Source of the DNA: Natronorubrum daqingense
Lineage (GTDB): Archaea; Halobacteriota; Halobacteria; Halobacteriales; Natrialbaceae
NCBI RefSeq assembly: GCF_001971705.1
Contig: NZ_CP019327.1
Location: 2,356,001 to 2,420,000, forward strand
Direction: 5' to 3'
DNA length: 64,000 nt
The position numbers were made by a program, and so were the translations under genes. Within the stretch, counting starts at the first letter, position 1; the number at the start of each line of letters is the position of its first letter. Shown here piece by piece: positions 35,092 to 43,815 of this stretch. The notes below the pieces were generated by a model. It was not told where the DNA came from, ran no database searches, and saw only the letters and a program-made list of their open reading frames with translations.

Positions 35092-36083
35092 GCGTTTGGC
35101 ACTCCCTGGTAGTCGTATCGCTCGCGGTATTCGAGATGCTTGACGTACGGAACGTACTCCTTGGCCTCGAGTTGCTCCGCGACGGTCAACCCGTCGAGGT
35201 TGCTCGCGCCATCTGCAACCGAAACGACGAACGCGTCGGCACCGCCTTGCCCGTAGGCGACCGCACCGATCGTCGAACCGGCGTCGACGGACTCGATCGC
35301 GTGACACAGATCGAGCAACAGCGTCGCCGTTCCCGCGTACCCGACTTCGTTCCACGTCGAGACGCGTTCGGCGTCGATCGGCTCGAGCGCCGCTCGAGCG
35401 AGTCGGAACCCGGGTGCGCTGGCAACGCCGTACTCGAGTTCTCCGTCGGTGTCGACTCGATCGAATGCCGTCGAGACCGCCGGCGTGACTCCTTTGCGCC
35501 GCTCGAATCGAGCATCGCCGGCAGTGGCCGACTCGCCGTGTTCACGATGGCGCTCGAGAAAGCCCGTCGTCGCCTGGCCGACCGCGTCGATCGTCGCCAT
35601 CGGGTCGTCACTATCTGGTCGGAGAACGAGTGCGCCAGCGCCGGCGCCCATCGTCGATTCATCGTCCCCGCCGGGTTCGACTGGCATGACGTCGACCGCC
35701 GCGACGACGACGGGGGCGCCGGTCGCGCGAACGTACTCGGTTGCCGTCGCCAGCGCGTCGGCCGCCGCACGGCCGCTAGCTTGGAAATCCCCGGTTCGTA
35801 CGTCGCTCGACAGACCGGCCCTGTACGCGATCTGGGCAGCGATACCGTGTTCGGCGAATCGGTCGCTGACACTGGCCGTGAACACAGCTGTGACGTCGTC
35901 GGCCGTCGCCGCCGATCGGTCGAGCGCAGTCGTCATCGCCTCACTCGCCATCGTCACGTGGTTTTCGTCGCGAGCGGGAACCGCGCTCTCGCCGCGACCG
36001 CGACCGCCGTGTTGGTCGGCAATATCGCGACGATCGATTCGGTACAGCGGAACGTACCCGCCAGTACCGTCAATTACAACCAT
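35088..36083 (-). CDS. HMG-CoA synthase-like protein lacking the catalytic residues
   Basis: Thiolase-superfamily protein of 331 residues from the ATG at 36083 (GAGGTG lies upstream). The start GGYVPLYRIDRRDIA, the middle MGAGAGALVL and the end EYVPYVKHLEYRERY align with archaeal HMG-CoA synthase. Against the archaeal pattern EFACKAGTA the protein reads DFQASGRAA (residues 99-107), so the nucleophilic Cys is absent; against VFHQPN it reads VASAPG (residues 220-225), so the His is absent; the Glu of GSES is also not kept. The only Cys is at about residue 260. It heads the operon and may be a scaffold or CoA-binding partner. Confidence 0.82.
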   Translation of the reverse strand: MVVIDGTGGYVPLYRIDRRDIADQHGGRGRGESAVPARDENHVTMASEAMTTALDRSAATADDVTAVFTASVSDRFAEHGIAAQIAYRAGLSSDVRTGDFQASGRAAADALATATEYVRATGAPVVVAAVDVMPVEPGGDDESTMGAGAGALVLRPDSDDPMATIDAVGQATTGFLERHREHGESATAGDARFERRKGVTPAVSTAFDRVDTDGELEYGVASAPGFRLARAALEPIDAERVSTWNEVGYAGTATLLLDLCHAIESVDAGSTIGAVAYGQGGADAFVVSVADGASNLDGLTVAEQLEAKEYVPYVKHLEYRERYDYQGVPNA

Positions 36084-36838
36084 CGGATCGACACCTCTGT
36101 TGAGAGAGCATGGGACAGTTAGCAAGTGGTGTGTCGACAACCGACATGATAAGTGTACGGGTGGTCGAAAGCTCAACTTCGTGGTCGTATTTCGACAGAT
36201 CGCTTCCGGTTCGAAAATCCGCGCCGAGAGAGTCGATGTCGGAGTGAGTCGGCGGATTCGGTAGTCGGAGAGAGCCGTTCACCGTTTCAGTGTCGCAAAC
36301 GCGACCAGTGTCGTTGTCGGCCGTCGAAACACGTCCTCCGGCCGAGAGAAACGCAACACCAATGAGTCATGTTCACATGCGACAGTAACAGAACCGCACT
36401 CATGAATAACGCCCTTAGGGTGTTAATCAAGGGGACGAGTTAGGCGGATTAGGTGTGAGAGAAAAGGCGCAGGTAGCCATATTGTATAACGAAACGTGAT
36501 GGTTCGATTCGGTTATCGAGCAGGCGATTGAGTCAGCAGGTCGCACTCTCGTAGCCACTACACGTCAGTGCACCCCTGGTCACCAGACAGTTCGGCGATC
36601 AGTGTGTACCCGTTTCAGTTGTTACGATAGACTGAGAATGTACGGTCGTGCCAGCACCATTCCGGGCGGAACCGTGGTCTCGAACTGGAGGGACCGTCGA
36701 CACGATACTGTAAAGAAGTACCACCCTGCCGAAGGAAGCGATGGACGCATCGATGCCAACAGTAGATTCGTGGACGAATCGTCTTTCCGACCTCGATTGT
36801 CGCCGACGTTCCAGAGAACGTACCGCTCCGAAGCAGGT
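36084..36838. other. 755-bp stretch without a recognised gene
   Basis: Between the HMGCS-like gene start and the 3' end of the kinase gene. Open frames here are short and do not resemble known proteins or use the local codon pattern. AT content is higher than in the flanks around 36370-36660. It may hold promoter elements and the decayed remains of a gene or mobile element, but no identity can be claimed. Confidence 0.5.
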
Positions 36839-37957
36839 TTACAGCGGTTCCTCGCCCGTTCTGATTCGGTCGGCACGGTCGGCGAGTCGTGGTACTCGCT
36901 CTTCCATCAGCGGATAGGTCTCGTTATCGGCGTTTCCATCGAGATACCGTCGGTACATCATCTCGCAGGCACTGGCCATTTTGAACACGCCGAACGTTCG
37001 GTAGAATCGGTGATGGTCGAACGTCCGGCCGGTCCGGTCTTCGTACTGTTCGACGAGTTCTCGTCGCGTCGGGTATCCCTCTCGAACCAGAAACTGAGGC
37101 AACAGCGAGTCCTCGACCGCCGGATCACCCGGATCGGGCCAGTAAACCAGCATCCAGCCGAGATCCATCGCGGGGTCACCGCGGGTACAGAGTTCCCAGT
37201 CGAAGACGGCTTCGATCGCTGGCGACTGCTCGTGGGCGTCGCCCGCTCGCCCGTTCGTGGGCGCGTCGTGGCCCCCGCCCGGCGCGAACATGACGTTGTC
37301 GAGTTTGTAATCACCGTGGACCAGCGTGTGGTCGTACTCGTCGGGAACGTTCTCCGCGAGCCAATCGGCGACGTCGCGTAGCAACGGCACGGAACGCTCT
37401 TCTTCCGTCCGTTCGAACGCCCACTCGAGTTGCTCAGTCCACCGGTCGACCTGCCGTTCGGTGTACCCATCCGGATGACCGAGTTCACCGAGACCGACCG
37501 CGTCGGGGGCAGTTTCGTGAATATCGGCGATTGTCTCGATGAAACGTTCCGAAAGCAACCGTCGGGAGCGCGGGTGTGCGAATCGATTCGGTTCTTCGTC
37601 TCTGAGTACGTCGCCGCGACAGCGCTCCATCAGGTAAAACTCGGCACCGATGATGTCGTGATCGTCACAGCCCGCAATCGGCTGTGGAACCGGCACAGCA
37701 GCGTCTCGAAGCGCCTCGAGGACGCGGTACTCCCGGAGCACGTCGTGTGCGGAGTCGGCCGTCGCTCCGGCAGGCGGGCGTCGGAGCACGAGGTCGTACT
37801 CGTCCCACTGAAGGAAGAGGGTCTCGTTCGATTGGCCCTCCGGATGGTAGGAAAATTCGAGGTTGTCGGCGGGGCCGAGCGTCGCCGTCAGGTACTCGGA
37901 GAGGGCATCTCGCTCGATCAGTCGGTCGAGGTAGTCGGCGTTATCTGAACGTGTCAT
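36839..37957 (-). CDS. APH-family small-molecule kinase (ACAD10/11 kinase-like)
   Basis: APH-fold kinase of 372 residues from the ATG at 37957; the frame is open 46 codons further but the paralogue at 5525 begins at this point (MTRSDNADYLDRLIERDAL against MSDDQTDYFDRLVDLDAL). Catalytic loop LVHGDYKLDNVMFAPG, metal motif VFDWELCTRGDPAMDLGW. It is the closest relative of the kinase at 5525-6640. It lies downstream of two ACAD genes on the same strand, with a 328-base gap that holds a promoter and a possible small gene. Phosphorylation of a hydroxyacyl-CoA for the adjacent ACADs is the leading idea. Confidence 0.87.
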   Translation of the reverse strand: MTRSDNADYLDRLIERDALSEYLTATLGPADNLEFSYHPEGQSNETLFLQWDEYDLVLRRPPAGATADSAHDVLREYRVLEALRDAAVPVPQPIAGCDDHDIIGAEFYLMERCRGDVLRDEEPNRFAHPRSRRLLSERFIETIADIHETAPDAVGLGELGHPDGYTERQVDRWTEQLEWAFERTEEERSVPLLRDVADWLAENVPDEYDHTLVHGDYKLDNVMFAPGGGHDAPTNGRAGDAHEQSPAIEAVFDWELCTRGDPAMDLGWMLVYWPDPGDPAVEDSLLPQFLVREGYPTRRELVEQYEDRTGRTFDHHRFYRTFGVFKMASACEMMYRRYLDGNADNETYPLMEERVPRLADRADRIRTGEEPL

Positions 37958-38123
37958 GGTAAGACAACAGTGAGTGGATGGACCGTCCGTTCTTCGAGCC
38001 CCCGAGTTGCTCGCTCGAGCACTTGGAGCGTTCGCCACGAGCGCTCTGTCCGTGCGCGATCGTAACACCGTCACCGGCATTCTCGCCGAACCCATCCAAC
38101 AGCGGCGTTTCGGAACGTATCAT
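37941..38123 (-). CDS. Possible 60-residue leaderless upstream gene overlapping the kinase start
   Basis: A reading frame of 60 codons (MIRSETPLLDGFGENAG...) begins 27 bases after the centre of the TATA-like GTTATATG on the minus strand (38148-38153), the exact leaderless geometry, and ends 17 bases inside the kinase gene. No homologue is recognised. It could be a small protein, an upstream frame that controls kinase translation, or chance within a leader RNA of about 166 bases. Confidence 0.35.
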   Translation of the reverse strand: MIRSETPLLDGFGENAGDGVTIAHGQSARGERSKCSSEQLGGSKNGRSIHSLLSYHDTFR

Positions 38124-38147
38124 GGCACTGTGTAACAGCAAGCACAC

Positions 38148-38153
38148 ATATAA
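38148..38153 (-). promoter_or_regulatory. TATA box upstream of the kinase gene
   Basis: TTATAT on the minus strand, about 195 bases before the kinase ATG and 27 bases before the ATG of the small frame at 38123. It is the only good TATA box between the ACAD pair and the kinase, so the kinase mRNA probably starts here. Confidence 0.5.
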
Positions 38154-38285
38154 CGCTATGGACTGACGAGTTGCTGTTTCAGTGGGGGAAACCGGAAGAA
38201 CGAGACCGGGACGTACCGACCGCCCGGAGAGAGCCACTGGACGAATCGAAAGCGCCGATCGAATCCCTCGAGTGGTGGGCCGTGC

Positions 38286-39446
38286 TTACCGGTTCCGTTC
38301 GGTCGCGAGCCGTGCGTCGATGAGTCGGTCTCGGTTTGCTTCGGGGGAACCGAGGAAGTTTCGCCAGCTCTTGGCCTGTTTCAGGTAGATGTGGGCGTCG
38401 TGGTCCCAGGTGAACCCCATCCCGCCGTGATTCCAGATATCGTCGCCGAAGACGCGGTGCAAGCGGTCGGCCGCGAAGGATTTCGTTGCGGCGGCAGCGC
38501 GTGCGGCGTCCGGTTCGTCTCCGTCGAGAGCCCACGCGGCGTAGTAGACCAGCGAGCGGGCACCCTGCATGTCAACCCACATATCGGCCGTTCGGTGTTT
38601 GACCGCCTGGAACCGGCCGATCGGCTGCCCGTACTGTTCGCGCTCGGTGCCGTATTCGGCGGAAAGCTCGACTGCCCTGTCGGCGGCTCCGACGAGCATC
38701 GCGGTGCCGGCGACGGAAAACCGATCCATCGCGGTTACGAGCGCGCTTCCGCCGCCGTGGAGCGGGCCGATCAGCGCCTCCTCGTCGACGGTGAGTCCGT
38801 CGATCGAAAACTCGTACATCGGCCGGGCCCAATCGAGGCTGTCCATCCGGGTCGTCTCGACGGCATCGTGATCGGTTTCGACCGCGAACAGCGAGACGCC
38901 GTCGTATCCCTGGCTCTCTCTGGTTCGGGTCGCGACGATCACCACGTCGGTTTCCCCAGCGTACGGGACCAGGGTCTTCGTCCCCTCGAGCCGGAACTCG
39001 GCCGTCTCCGCTTCACCGAGACGCTCGGCTCCCATCTGAATACTGCCCGGGAGAGGTTCGGTTTCGTCGTCGTACACGGCGAGGCTCAGACGTAGGTCGC
39101 CATCGGCGACCGACGGGAGGTACGTCGACCGTTGGTCGTCGGTACCGAGATCCCTGATCAACGGCACGGCGACGGCCGCCGTCTCGGGGAGCGGCCCGGG
39201 CAGTGCGTACCGACCCGCAGCCTCGAGCAGTGCCGCCAGGTACACCATCCCCTCGCCGAATCCGCCGTACTCGAGCGGAACGGTGATCGCTGTATAGTCG
39301 AGACCGGCGAGTTCGTCCCACAGGTCGTCGACGACGTTCTCGCCGTCTGCCTGTCGTCTCGCGAGGTCGGTTCCGCCCTCGGATTCGATAAACTCCCGTG
39401 CAGTCTCCTGTACGCGCTCGTGTTCCTCGGTTAGTCTCGCATCCAT
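38286..39446 (-). CDS. Acyl-CoA dehydrogenase, FadE28-like subunit
   Basis: Acyl-CoA dehydrogenase family protein of 386 residues. The first half is divergent (SLAVYDDETEPLPG instead of the FAD-contact TEP motif); the C-terminus GGMGFTWDHDAHIYLKQAKSW is the pattern of the FadE28-type subunits of heterotetrameric ACADs in mycobacterial steroid breakdown. No EGT-type catalytic Glu is present. It begins 2 bases after the stop of the ACAD at 39449, so both are co-translated and probably form one alpha2beta2 enzyme, with this subunit likely the non-catalytic or partial-site half. Confidence 0.87.
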   Translation of the reverse strand: MDARLTEEHERVQETAREFIESEGGTDLARRQADGENVVDDLWDELAGLDYTAITVPLEYGGFGEGMVYLAALLEAAGRYALPGPLPETAAVAVPLIRDLGTDDQRSTYLPSVADGDLRLSLAVYDDETEPLPGSIQMGAERLGEAETAEFRLEGTKTLVPYAGETDVVIVATRTRESQGYDGVSLFAVETDHDAVETTRMDSLDWARPMYEFSIDGLTVDEEALIGPLHGGGSALVTAMDRFSVAGTAMLVGAADRAVELSAEYGTEREQYGQPIGRFQAVKHRTADMWVDMQGARSLVYYAAWALDGDEPDAARAAAATKSFAADRLHRVFGDDIWNHGGMGFTWDHDAHIYLKQAKSWRNFLGSPEANRDRLIDARLATERNR

Positions 39447-39448
39447 CG

Positions 39449-40654
39449 TTACTCACTCCGGTGGCTCGTTTTGCTCTTGTTGTCCTTCGGCAAGCCGAGC
39501 ACCCGCTCGCCGATGATGTTTCGCTGGATGTCGCCCGTTCCGGCGGCGATCCACGCGCCGTACGATCGGATGTAGCCGGACGTCTCGTCGAAGGCGTTGT
39601 GGCCGTTCTCCCACAGGGCCGCAGCCGGCCCCTGGACGTTCACCGCGAAGTTGAGCAGATCGTGTCTGAGTTCGTCGCTGATGAGGAGGTCCATCGAGCC
39701 CTCCGGCCCGGGGGTTCCTGACTCCGCCTGTTTACTGACGTTTCTGTAGTGGGTGGCCTTTGCCGCCTGAATTCGTGCGTCGAAATCTGCCAGTTGCTGA
39801 CGGATCCGGTCCCGTTCGACCAACGGCGTGCCGTTTCGCGTCTCGGTCCGACAGTACTCGAGAAGGGCTAAATACCGTTGTTCGATCGAATAGATCGACG
39901 TCGAACCGTGTTCGAACGCCGAAAGCGTCATGACGACATCCCAGCCCCGATCGATCTCGCCGACGACGAGATCCGCAGATGCGACCGCATCGTCGAAGTA
40001 GACCTGATTGAACGTCCGATCGTCGTGTGGCTGGTGGATCGGTTCCGTGCTGATTCCGTCCTGATCCATTTCGACGAGGAACACGGTGAGCCCCTCGTGT
40101 TTCTTTCCGGAATCGTCGGTCCGCGTAACGAGGAAACACCAATCGGCGACGTGCGCGTAACTGGTCCAGATCTTCTGGCCGTTGACGAGCCACTCGCCGT
40201 CGCCGTTCGCCTCGGCGTTCGTCGTGAGGCTCGCGACGTCCGACCCCGCTTCCGGCTCGGAGTACCCCTGACACCAGATCTCCTCCGCGCTGAGAATTTT
40301 CGGCAGGAATCGTTGTTTCTGCGCTTCGGTTCCGACTTCGATCAGCGTCGGCGCGATGAGATTGATCCCGATGAGGTTGATCTGTGGCGGTGCGTTGATC
40401 CGCGCCATCTCTTCGCGATAGATCGTCTGCTCGACCAACGACGCACCGCGACCGCCGTACTCCTCGGGCCAATGGACGCCCGCCCACCCGTCGTCGGCCA
40501 ACGTTCGTTGCCAGTCTCGAAGGAATTCGACGCGTTCGGCGTCGTCATCGGGTAGTTCCGGGTCCTCGAGCCAACCCTCCGGCGCGTTCTCCTCGAGCCA
40601 CGCGCGCAACTCGTGACGAAACGTCTCCTGTTCGTCCGTATAGCTAAAGTCCAT
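39449..40654 (-). CDS. Acyl-CoA dehydrogenase, FadE29-like subunit
   Basis: Acyl-CoA dehydrogenase of 401 residues. N-terminal HWPEEYGGRGASLVEQTIYREEMARINAPP in sense, CQGYSEPEAGSDVASL, NGQKIWTSYAHVADW and the end AAGTGDIQRNIIGERVLGLPK follow the FadE26/FadE29 type that pairs with a FadE28-like subunit. It is the first gene of the pair and has a normal FAD region. Substrates of such pairs are bulky or branched CoA esters such as steroid side chains; what they are in this organism is unknown. Confidence 0.9.
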   Translation of the reverse strand: MDFSYTDEQETFRHELRAWLEENAPEGWLEDPELPDDDAERVEFLRDWQRTLADDGWAGVHWPEEYGGRGASLVEQTIYREEMARINAPPQINLIGINLIAPTLIEVGTEAQKQRFLPKILSAEEIWCQGYSEPEAGSDVASLTTNAEANGDGEWLVNGQKIWTSYAHVADWCFLVTRTDDSGKKHEGLTVFLVEMDQDGISTEPIHQPHDDRTFNQVYFDDAVASADLVVGEIDRGWDVVMTLSAFEHGSTSIYSIEQRYLALLEYCRTETRNGTPLVERDRIRQQLADFDARIQAAKATHYRNVSKQAESGTPGPEGSMDLLISDELRHDLLNFAVNVQGPAAALWENGHNAFDETSGYIRSYGAWIAAGTGDIQRNIIGERVLGLPKDNKSKTSHRSE

Positions 40655-40781
40655 GGTGGTACTCTTCGTCTCCGATCGGATGGTAACACGTCAGTTCATA
40701 TAATCTAATCCCTATTCGTCTACCTGTTCCGACGAGAAACTGTCCTAGATTCGAACCGTACTCCGGAACGCTCGTCCCCGA

Positions 40782-41513
40782 TTACGCTGTCGTCGGGGGC
40801 TCGAGCGCTTCGATTACGTCGTCGACGTAGCGATCGAGACGCTCGCCGGGTATGGGATTGCCGTGAATGGGAGCGACGTACGTCACGTCGAGGGTGTCGA
40901 AGAGCGTTTCGAAGGCGTTACCGAGTCGCTCGCGGTCGAGGTAGTCGACGAACGGAATCTTATCGAGGTAGAACGCGTCGACGTGATCCGCTGACGGGCC
41001 GCCGTCCATTTCGGCCGTCGTCAGGTCACAGTTTCCTGGGTCGTGGTAGTGTCCGAACGCCTCCGCCGTGAACAGGACGCCCGATTCGTGGTCGTAGACC
41101 CACTGAGAGACCGTTACGTCGGTGAGTAGGGGATGCATGCACGTAAACGGTCGGCCGGCGAACTCGACTGGCGCGTTGAGTTGTCGGGCCTCCGCGTCCG
41201 GCAGACCGACGATTTCGGGAAAACGCCCCGTCGCAGCGATCGTCTTGATCTCTCCCCACTCCGATTCGAACGCGGGAACGTTCTCGGTGTGAGGGAGCGT
41301 CGAATGGGTGAGCAGTATGACGTCCGGCCCGTTTCCGTCGGTGAGCTGATTAATTTCTGCAATGATCTCGTCGCGATAGTGGCTCGAGCCGGAATCGACG
41401 AGTACGGTGCCGTTTTCGCCTCGAATCAGGTACTCGGACATGTGCATGTGATACTCGTCGTCCGGGTGGCAACTCGAGATCCAGTGGACGTCGTCAGTGA
41501 GTTTCGTCGTCAT
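40782..41513 (-). CDS. MBL-fold protein with altered metal site (ODP-like)
   Basis: Metallo-beta-lactamase-fold protein of 243 residues. The metal signature HxHxDH is replaced by THSTLPHTEN (residues 69-78), with only two His left; further His occur in FGHYHDP and APIHGNP. The overall layout resembles the oxygen-binding di-iron domain of flavodiiron proteins without the flavodoxin domain. Its start overlaps the stop of the next MBL gene by four bases, so the two are co-translated and may form a heteromer. Activity is uncertain. Confidence 0.75.
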   Translation of the reverse strand: MTTKLTDDVHWISSCHPDDEYHMHMSEYLIRGENGTVLVDSGSSHYRDEIIAEINQLTDGNGPDVILLTHSTLPHTENVPAFESEWGEIKTIAATGRFPEIVGLPDAEARQLNAPVEFAGRPFTCMHPLLTDVTVSQWVYDHESGVLFTAEAFGHYHDPGNCDLTTAEMDGGPSADHVDAFYLDKIPFVDYLDRERLGNAFETLFDTLDVTYVAPIHGNPIPGERLDRYVDDVIEALEPPTTA

Positions 41514-42439
41514 CGATCTACCTCCGGCGGGCGCAGTATGTACTCGAGTTTGCTCTCCATATTGCTCGGTTCACCTTCTCGCGACAGCGCCTCGACGGCC
41601 TCGAGGAAGCGATCCAGATAGGTATCCAACCCGTCGGTCATAACCATCCCGTGGGCCGGCGCGATGACGTCGGGGTCGAGTCTGTCTCTAACGTCGTCGA
41701 CGGCGCGTTCGATCGCATCGAGGTCGGCAAAGCGCATCCAGGGAAACGCCAGTGCGTGAAATCGGAACACCTGTTCGACCGCGACGTCGCGGTCGAGGTC
41801 GCTCGCGAGCGTCACGCAGTTCGAACTCTGATGGAGAAATCCCATCCAGTCGACCGTAAACAGGGTGTTCGTCGTTCGTTCGCTCATCCACAGCGTAAAC
41901 GAGTGATCGGGGAACAACGGCGCTTCGAACTCGACCGTGTGCGTCCCCAGATCGATCGTCTCTCCGGGTTCGACGTACCGGATCTCGTTTGGTACCTGAT
42001 CGACGTCCGCTGGCGTGTCGGACGCGATGTGATAGAGTTCGTGTTCGGCTCCGTGTCCGCTTCCGTAGCCAGCCGCTTCGCCGGGGACCAAAAGCGTCGC
42101 GTCGGGATACGCGTCGAGAATGGTGAAGGTGTTGCCCGCGTGATTGGCCTCCGGGTGCGAGATGACGAGGTAGTCGAGGGATTCCCCCTCGAGCAGGTCG
42201 TCGATCAGTTCGACGACGTCATCGCCGTTTGGCTGGGTGAGCGTATCGAACAGCAGATTTCGCTCGTCGGAGAGGAGATACGCGTTCTGACAGCCATGGA
42301 CGTCCTCGTCAGCTTCGACCCATTCCTCGAGATCGAACTGCCCTAGTTCGGTGAGCGTGCCCAGTGGAAGACACTCCTGGGTCCAGTAGAGCCCGTCGCT
42401 GAGCTCTCGATGTTTCGGCGTAGACACGGTTTCAGTCAT
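41510..42439 (-). CDS. MBL-fold protein, flavodiiron ODP-like, with HxExNH motif
   Basis: MBL-fold protein of 309 residues from the ATG at 42439 (a GTG five codons earlier is possible). The signature SHPEANHAGN (residues 94-103) matches the flavodiiron H-x-E-x-D-H-x-G pattern with Asp changed to Asn; later ligands appear as FPDHSF, VDWMGFLHQ and PAHGMVM. No flavodoxin domain follows. It is the first gene of the two-gene MBL unit. Oxygen or peroxide handling is possible, but hydrolysis or loss of activity cannot be excluded. Confidence 0.75.
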   Translation of the reverse strand: MTETVSTPKHRELSDGLYWTQECLPLGTLTELGQFDLEEWVEADEDVHGCQNAYLLSDERNLLFDTLTQPNGDDVVELIDDLLEGESLDYLVISHPEANHAGNTFTILDAYPDATLLVPGEAAGYGSGHGAEHELYHIASDTPADVDQVPNEIRYVEPGETIDLGTHTVEFEAPLFPDHSFTLWMSERTTNTLFTVDWMGFLHQSSNCVTLASDLDRDVAVEQVFRFHALAFPWMRFADLDAIERAVDDVRDRLDPDVIAPAHGMVMTDGLDTYLDRFLEAVEALSREGEPSNMESKLEYILRPPEVDR

Positions 42440-42602
42440 GCTATAACGTCCCACACACTCTGTACTAGCATAGTTCTTGGTGTATCGACGGGGAATCGAC
42501 GGCGATTGTCGCGAGCGTCGACAGCGGTTCGTGTCGTGGCTTCTCGAGGATGCTGTTCCCGACCCACACTTCGAAATCCGGTTGTTCTCGCCTCGAGGCG
42601 AG

Positions 42603-43610
42603 CTACAGCAAGTCGGCCAGTGTCGTCATCGTCGTGTCCTTTTCGGCGTCGGTCATCCCGCCGACGAAGCCGGCGCGAACCGCATCGACGCCGTCGACGG
42701 CGGCGTATCGAGTGACGTGCGAGCGAACTTCCTCGGGCGTCCCCGCAGCCGCGAACTCGTCGAGGACCTCGTCGGAGAGCGCTGCGGACATCCCTGCACG
42801 GTCGCCGTCGTTCCACGCCGCTCGTATCGCTTCGACGACGTCCTCGTACCCCTGTGAAGCTACCGAATCACCGTAGTACGGTCCGTAGGCACCGATCAGG
42901 AACGCGAGCATCGACCGGGCCTTCGAGCGAGCCTGCTCGCGATCTTCGCTCGCGATACACCGTAGGATCGGACTAACGCGGACGTCGCTCGCGTCGCGCC
43001 CTCCGAGTTCGACTCCTCGCTCGAGATCCGCCAGTCGGTCTTCGAGCCCGTCCGTCGAGAACAGTTGCGGAACCCAGCCGTCCGCGAATCGGCCGGTTAG
43101 TTCCGTAGCTTTCGGCCCGAGCGTCGCGAGATCGATCCGGGGCGGCGTCTCGGGAACGTCTCGGTCGTAGGACAGCCCCCGTTGATCGAAAATTTGGCCC
43201 TCGTAGGCCGAGGTCCCGTCGGTACAGATCGTCCGGATTACCTCGAGCGTTTCGCGAAGTCGTCCCAACGGACGGTCGAACGACGTTCCGTGCCACTGCT
43301 CGGTCAGCGCGGGCGAACTCGGTCCGAGTCCCAGTCGGTACCGGCCGTCCGAGAGGTCGTGCAGGGCGAGGGCCGTCTGAGCGAGCACCGCCGGCGACCG
43401 GCCGTACGGCGAGAAAACGTCGTTCGAAATGCCGATCTCGTCGGTCTGAGCGGCGATCAGTGAGAGCGTCGGGACGATACTCCACCCCGTCGCTTCCCCC
43501 ATCGAGACGCGACTGTATCCGAGCGCCTCCGCTCGACGAACGCGATCGACGATCGACTCGTGCGTGTCGTGATCACCCGTCATGACGACCAGATCGAGGG
43601 CTTCGTTCAT
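42603..43610 (-). CDS. LLM-class F420/FMN oxidoreductase
   Basis: Luciferase-like oxidoreductase of 335 residues. SRVSMGEATGWS, IGISNDVFSPYGRSPAVLAQTALAL and YRLGLGPSSPALTEQWHG define the family, and the C-terminal TPEEVRSHVTRYAAVDGVD matches the paralogue at 20652-21650. It is divergent from the ligase at 43816 with 205 bases between starts, suggesting joint control. The substrate is unknown. Confidence 0.87.
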   Translation of the reverse strand: MNEALDLVVMTGDHDTHESIVDRVRRAEALGYSRVSMGEATGWSIVPTLSLIAAQTDEIGISNDVFSPYGRSPAVLAQTALALHDLSDGRYRLGLGPSSPALTEQWHGTSFDRPLGRLRETLEVIRTICTDGTSAYEGQIFDQRGLSYDRDVPETPPRIDLATLGPKATELTGRFADGWVPQLFSTDGLEDRLADLERGVELGGRDASDVRVSPILRCIASEDREQARSKARSMLAFLIGAYGPYYGDSVASQGYEDVVEAIRAAWNDGDRAGMSAALSDEVLDEFAAAGTPEEVRSHVTRYAAVDGVDAVRAGFVGGMTDAEKDTTMTTLADLL

Positions 43611-43815
43611 TCGATGACACCACCGGTGAGATTCGTTTCGAACCGATACATCACCCGTAGTTCCAGTCGATCGAGTATAAATTTACAGGCTCACGGGTCT
43701 GCCCGTCCGTCGTCCTCCGATTCCATTCGACGAGGGGGTGGCTGCAGTATGCGATCGGCCGACGATTGGGATCTCCGACGTAAAAGCTAACACGTCGATC
43801 CCGAAACGTAGTGGT

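Noticed and set aside
36622..36876. 84-codon minus-strand frame in the 755-bp gap
   Set aside because: It has no recognisable motif or promoter, overlaps the 3' end of the kinase gene, and its composition is not that of a halophile protein.
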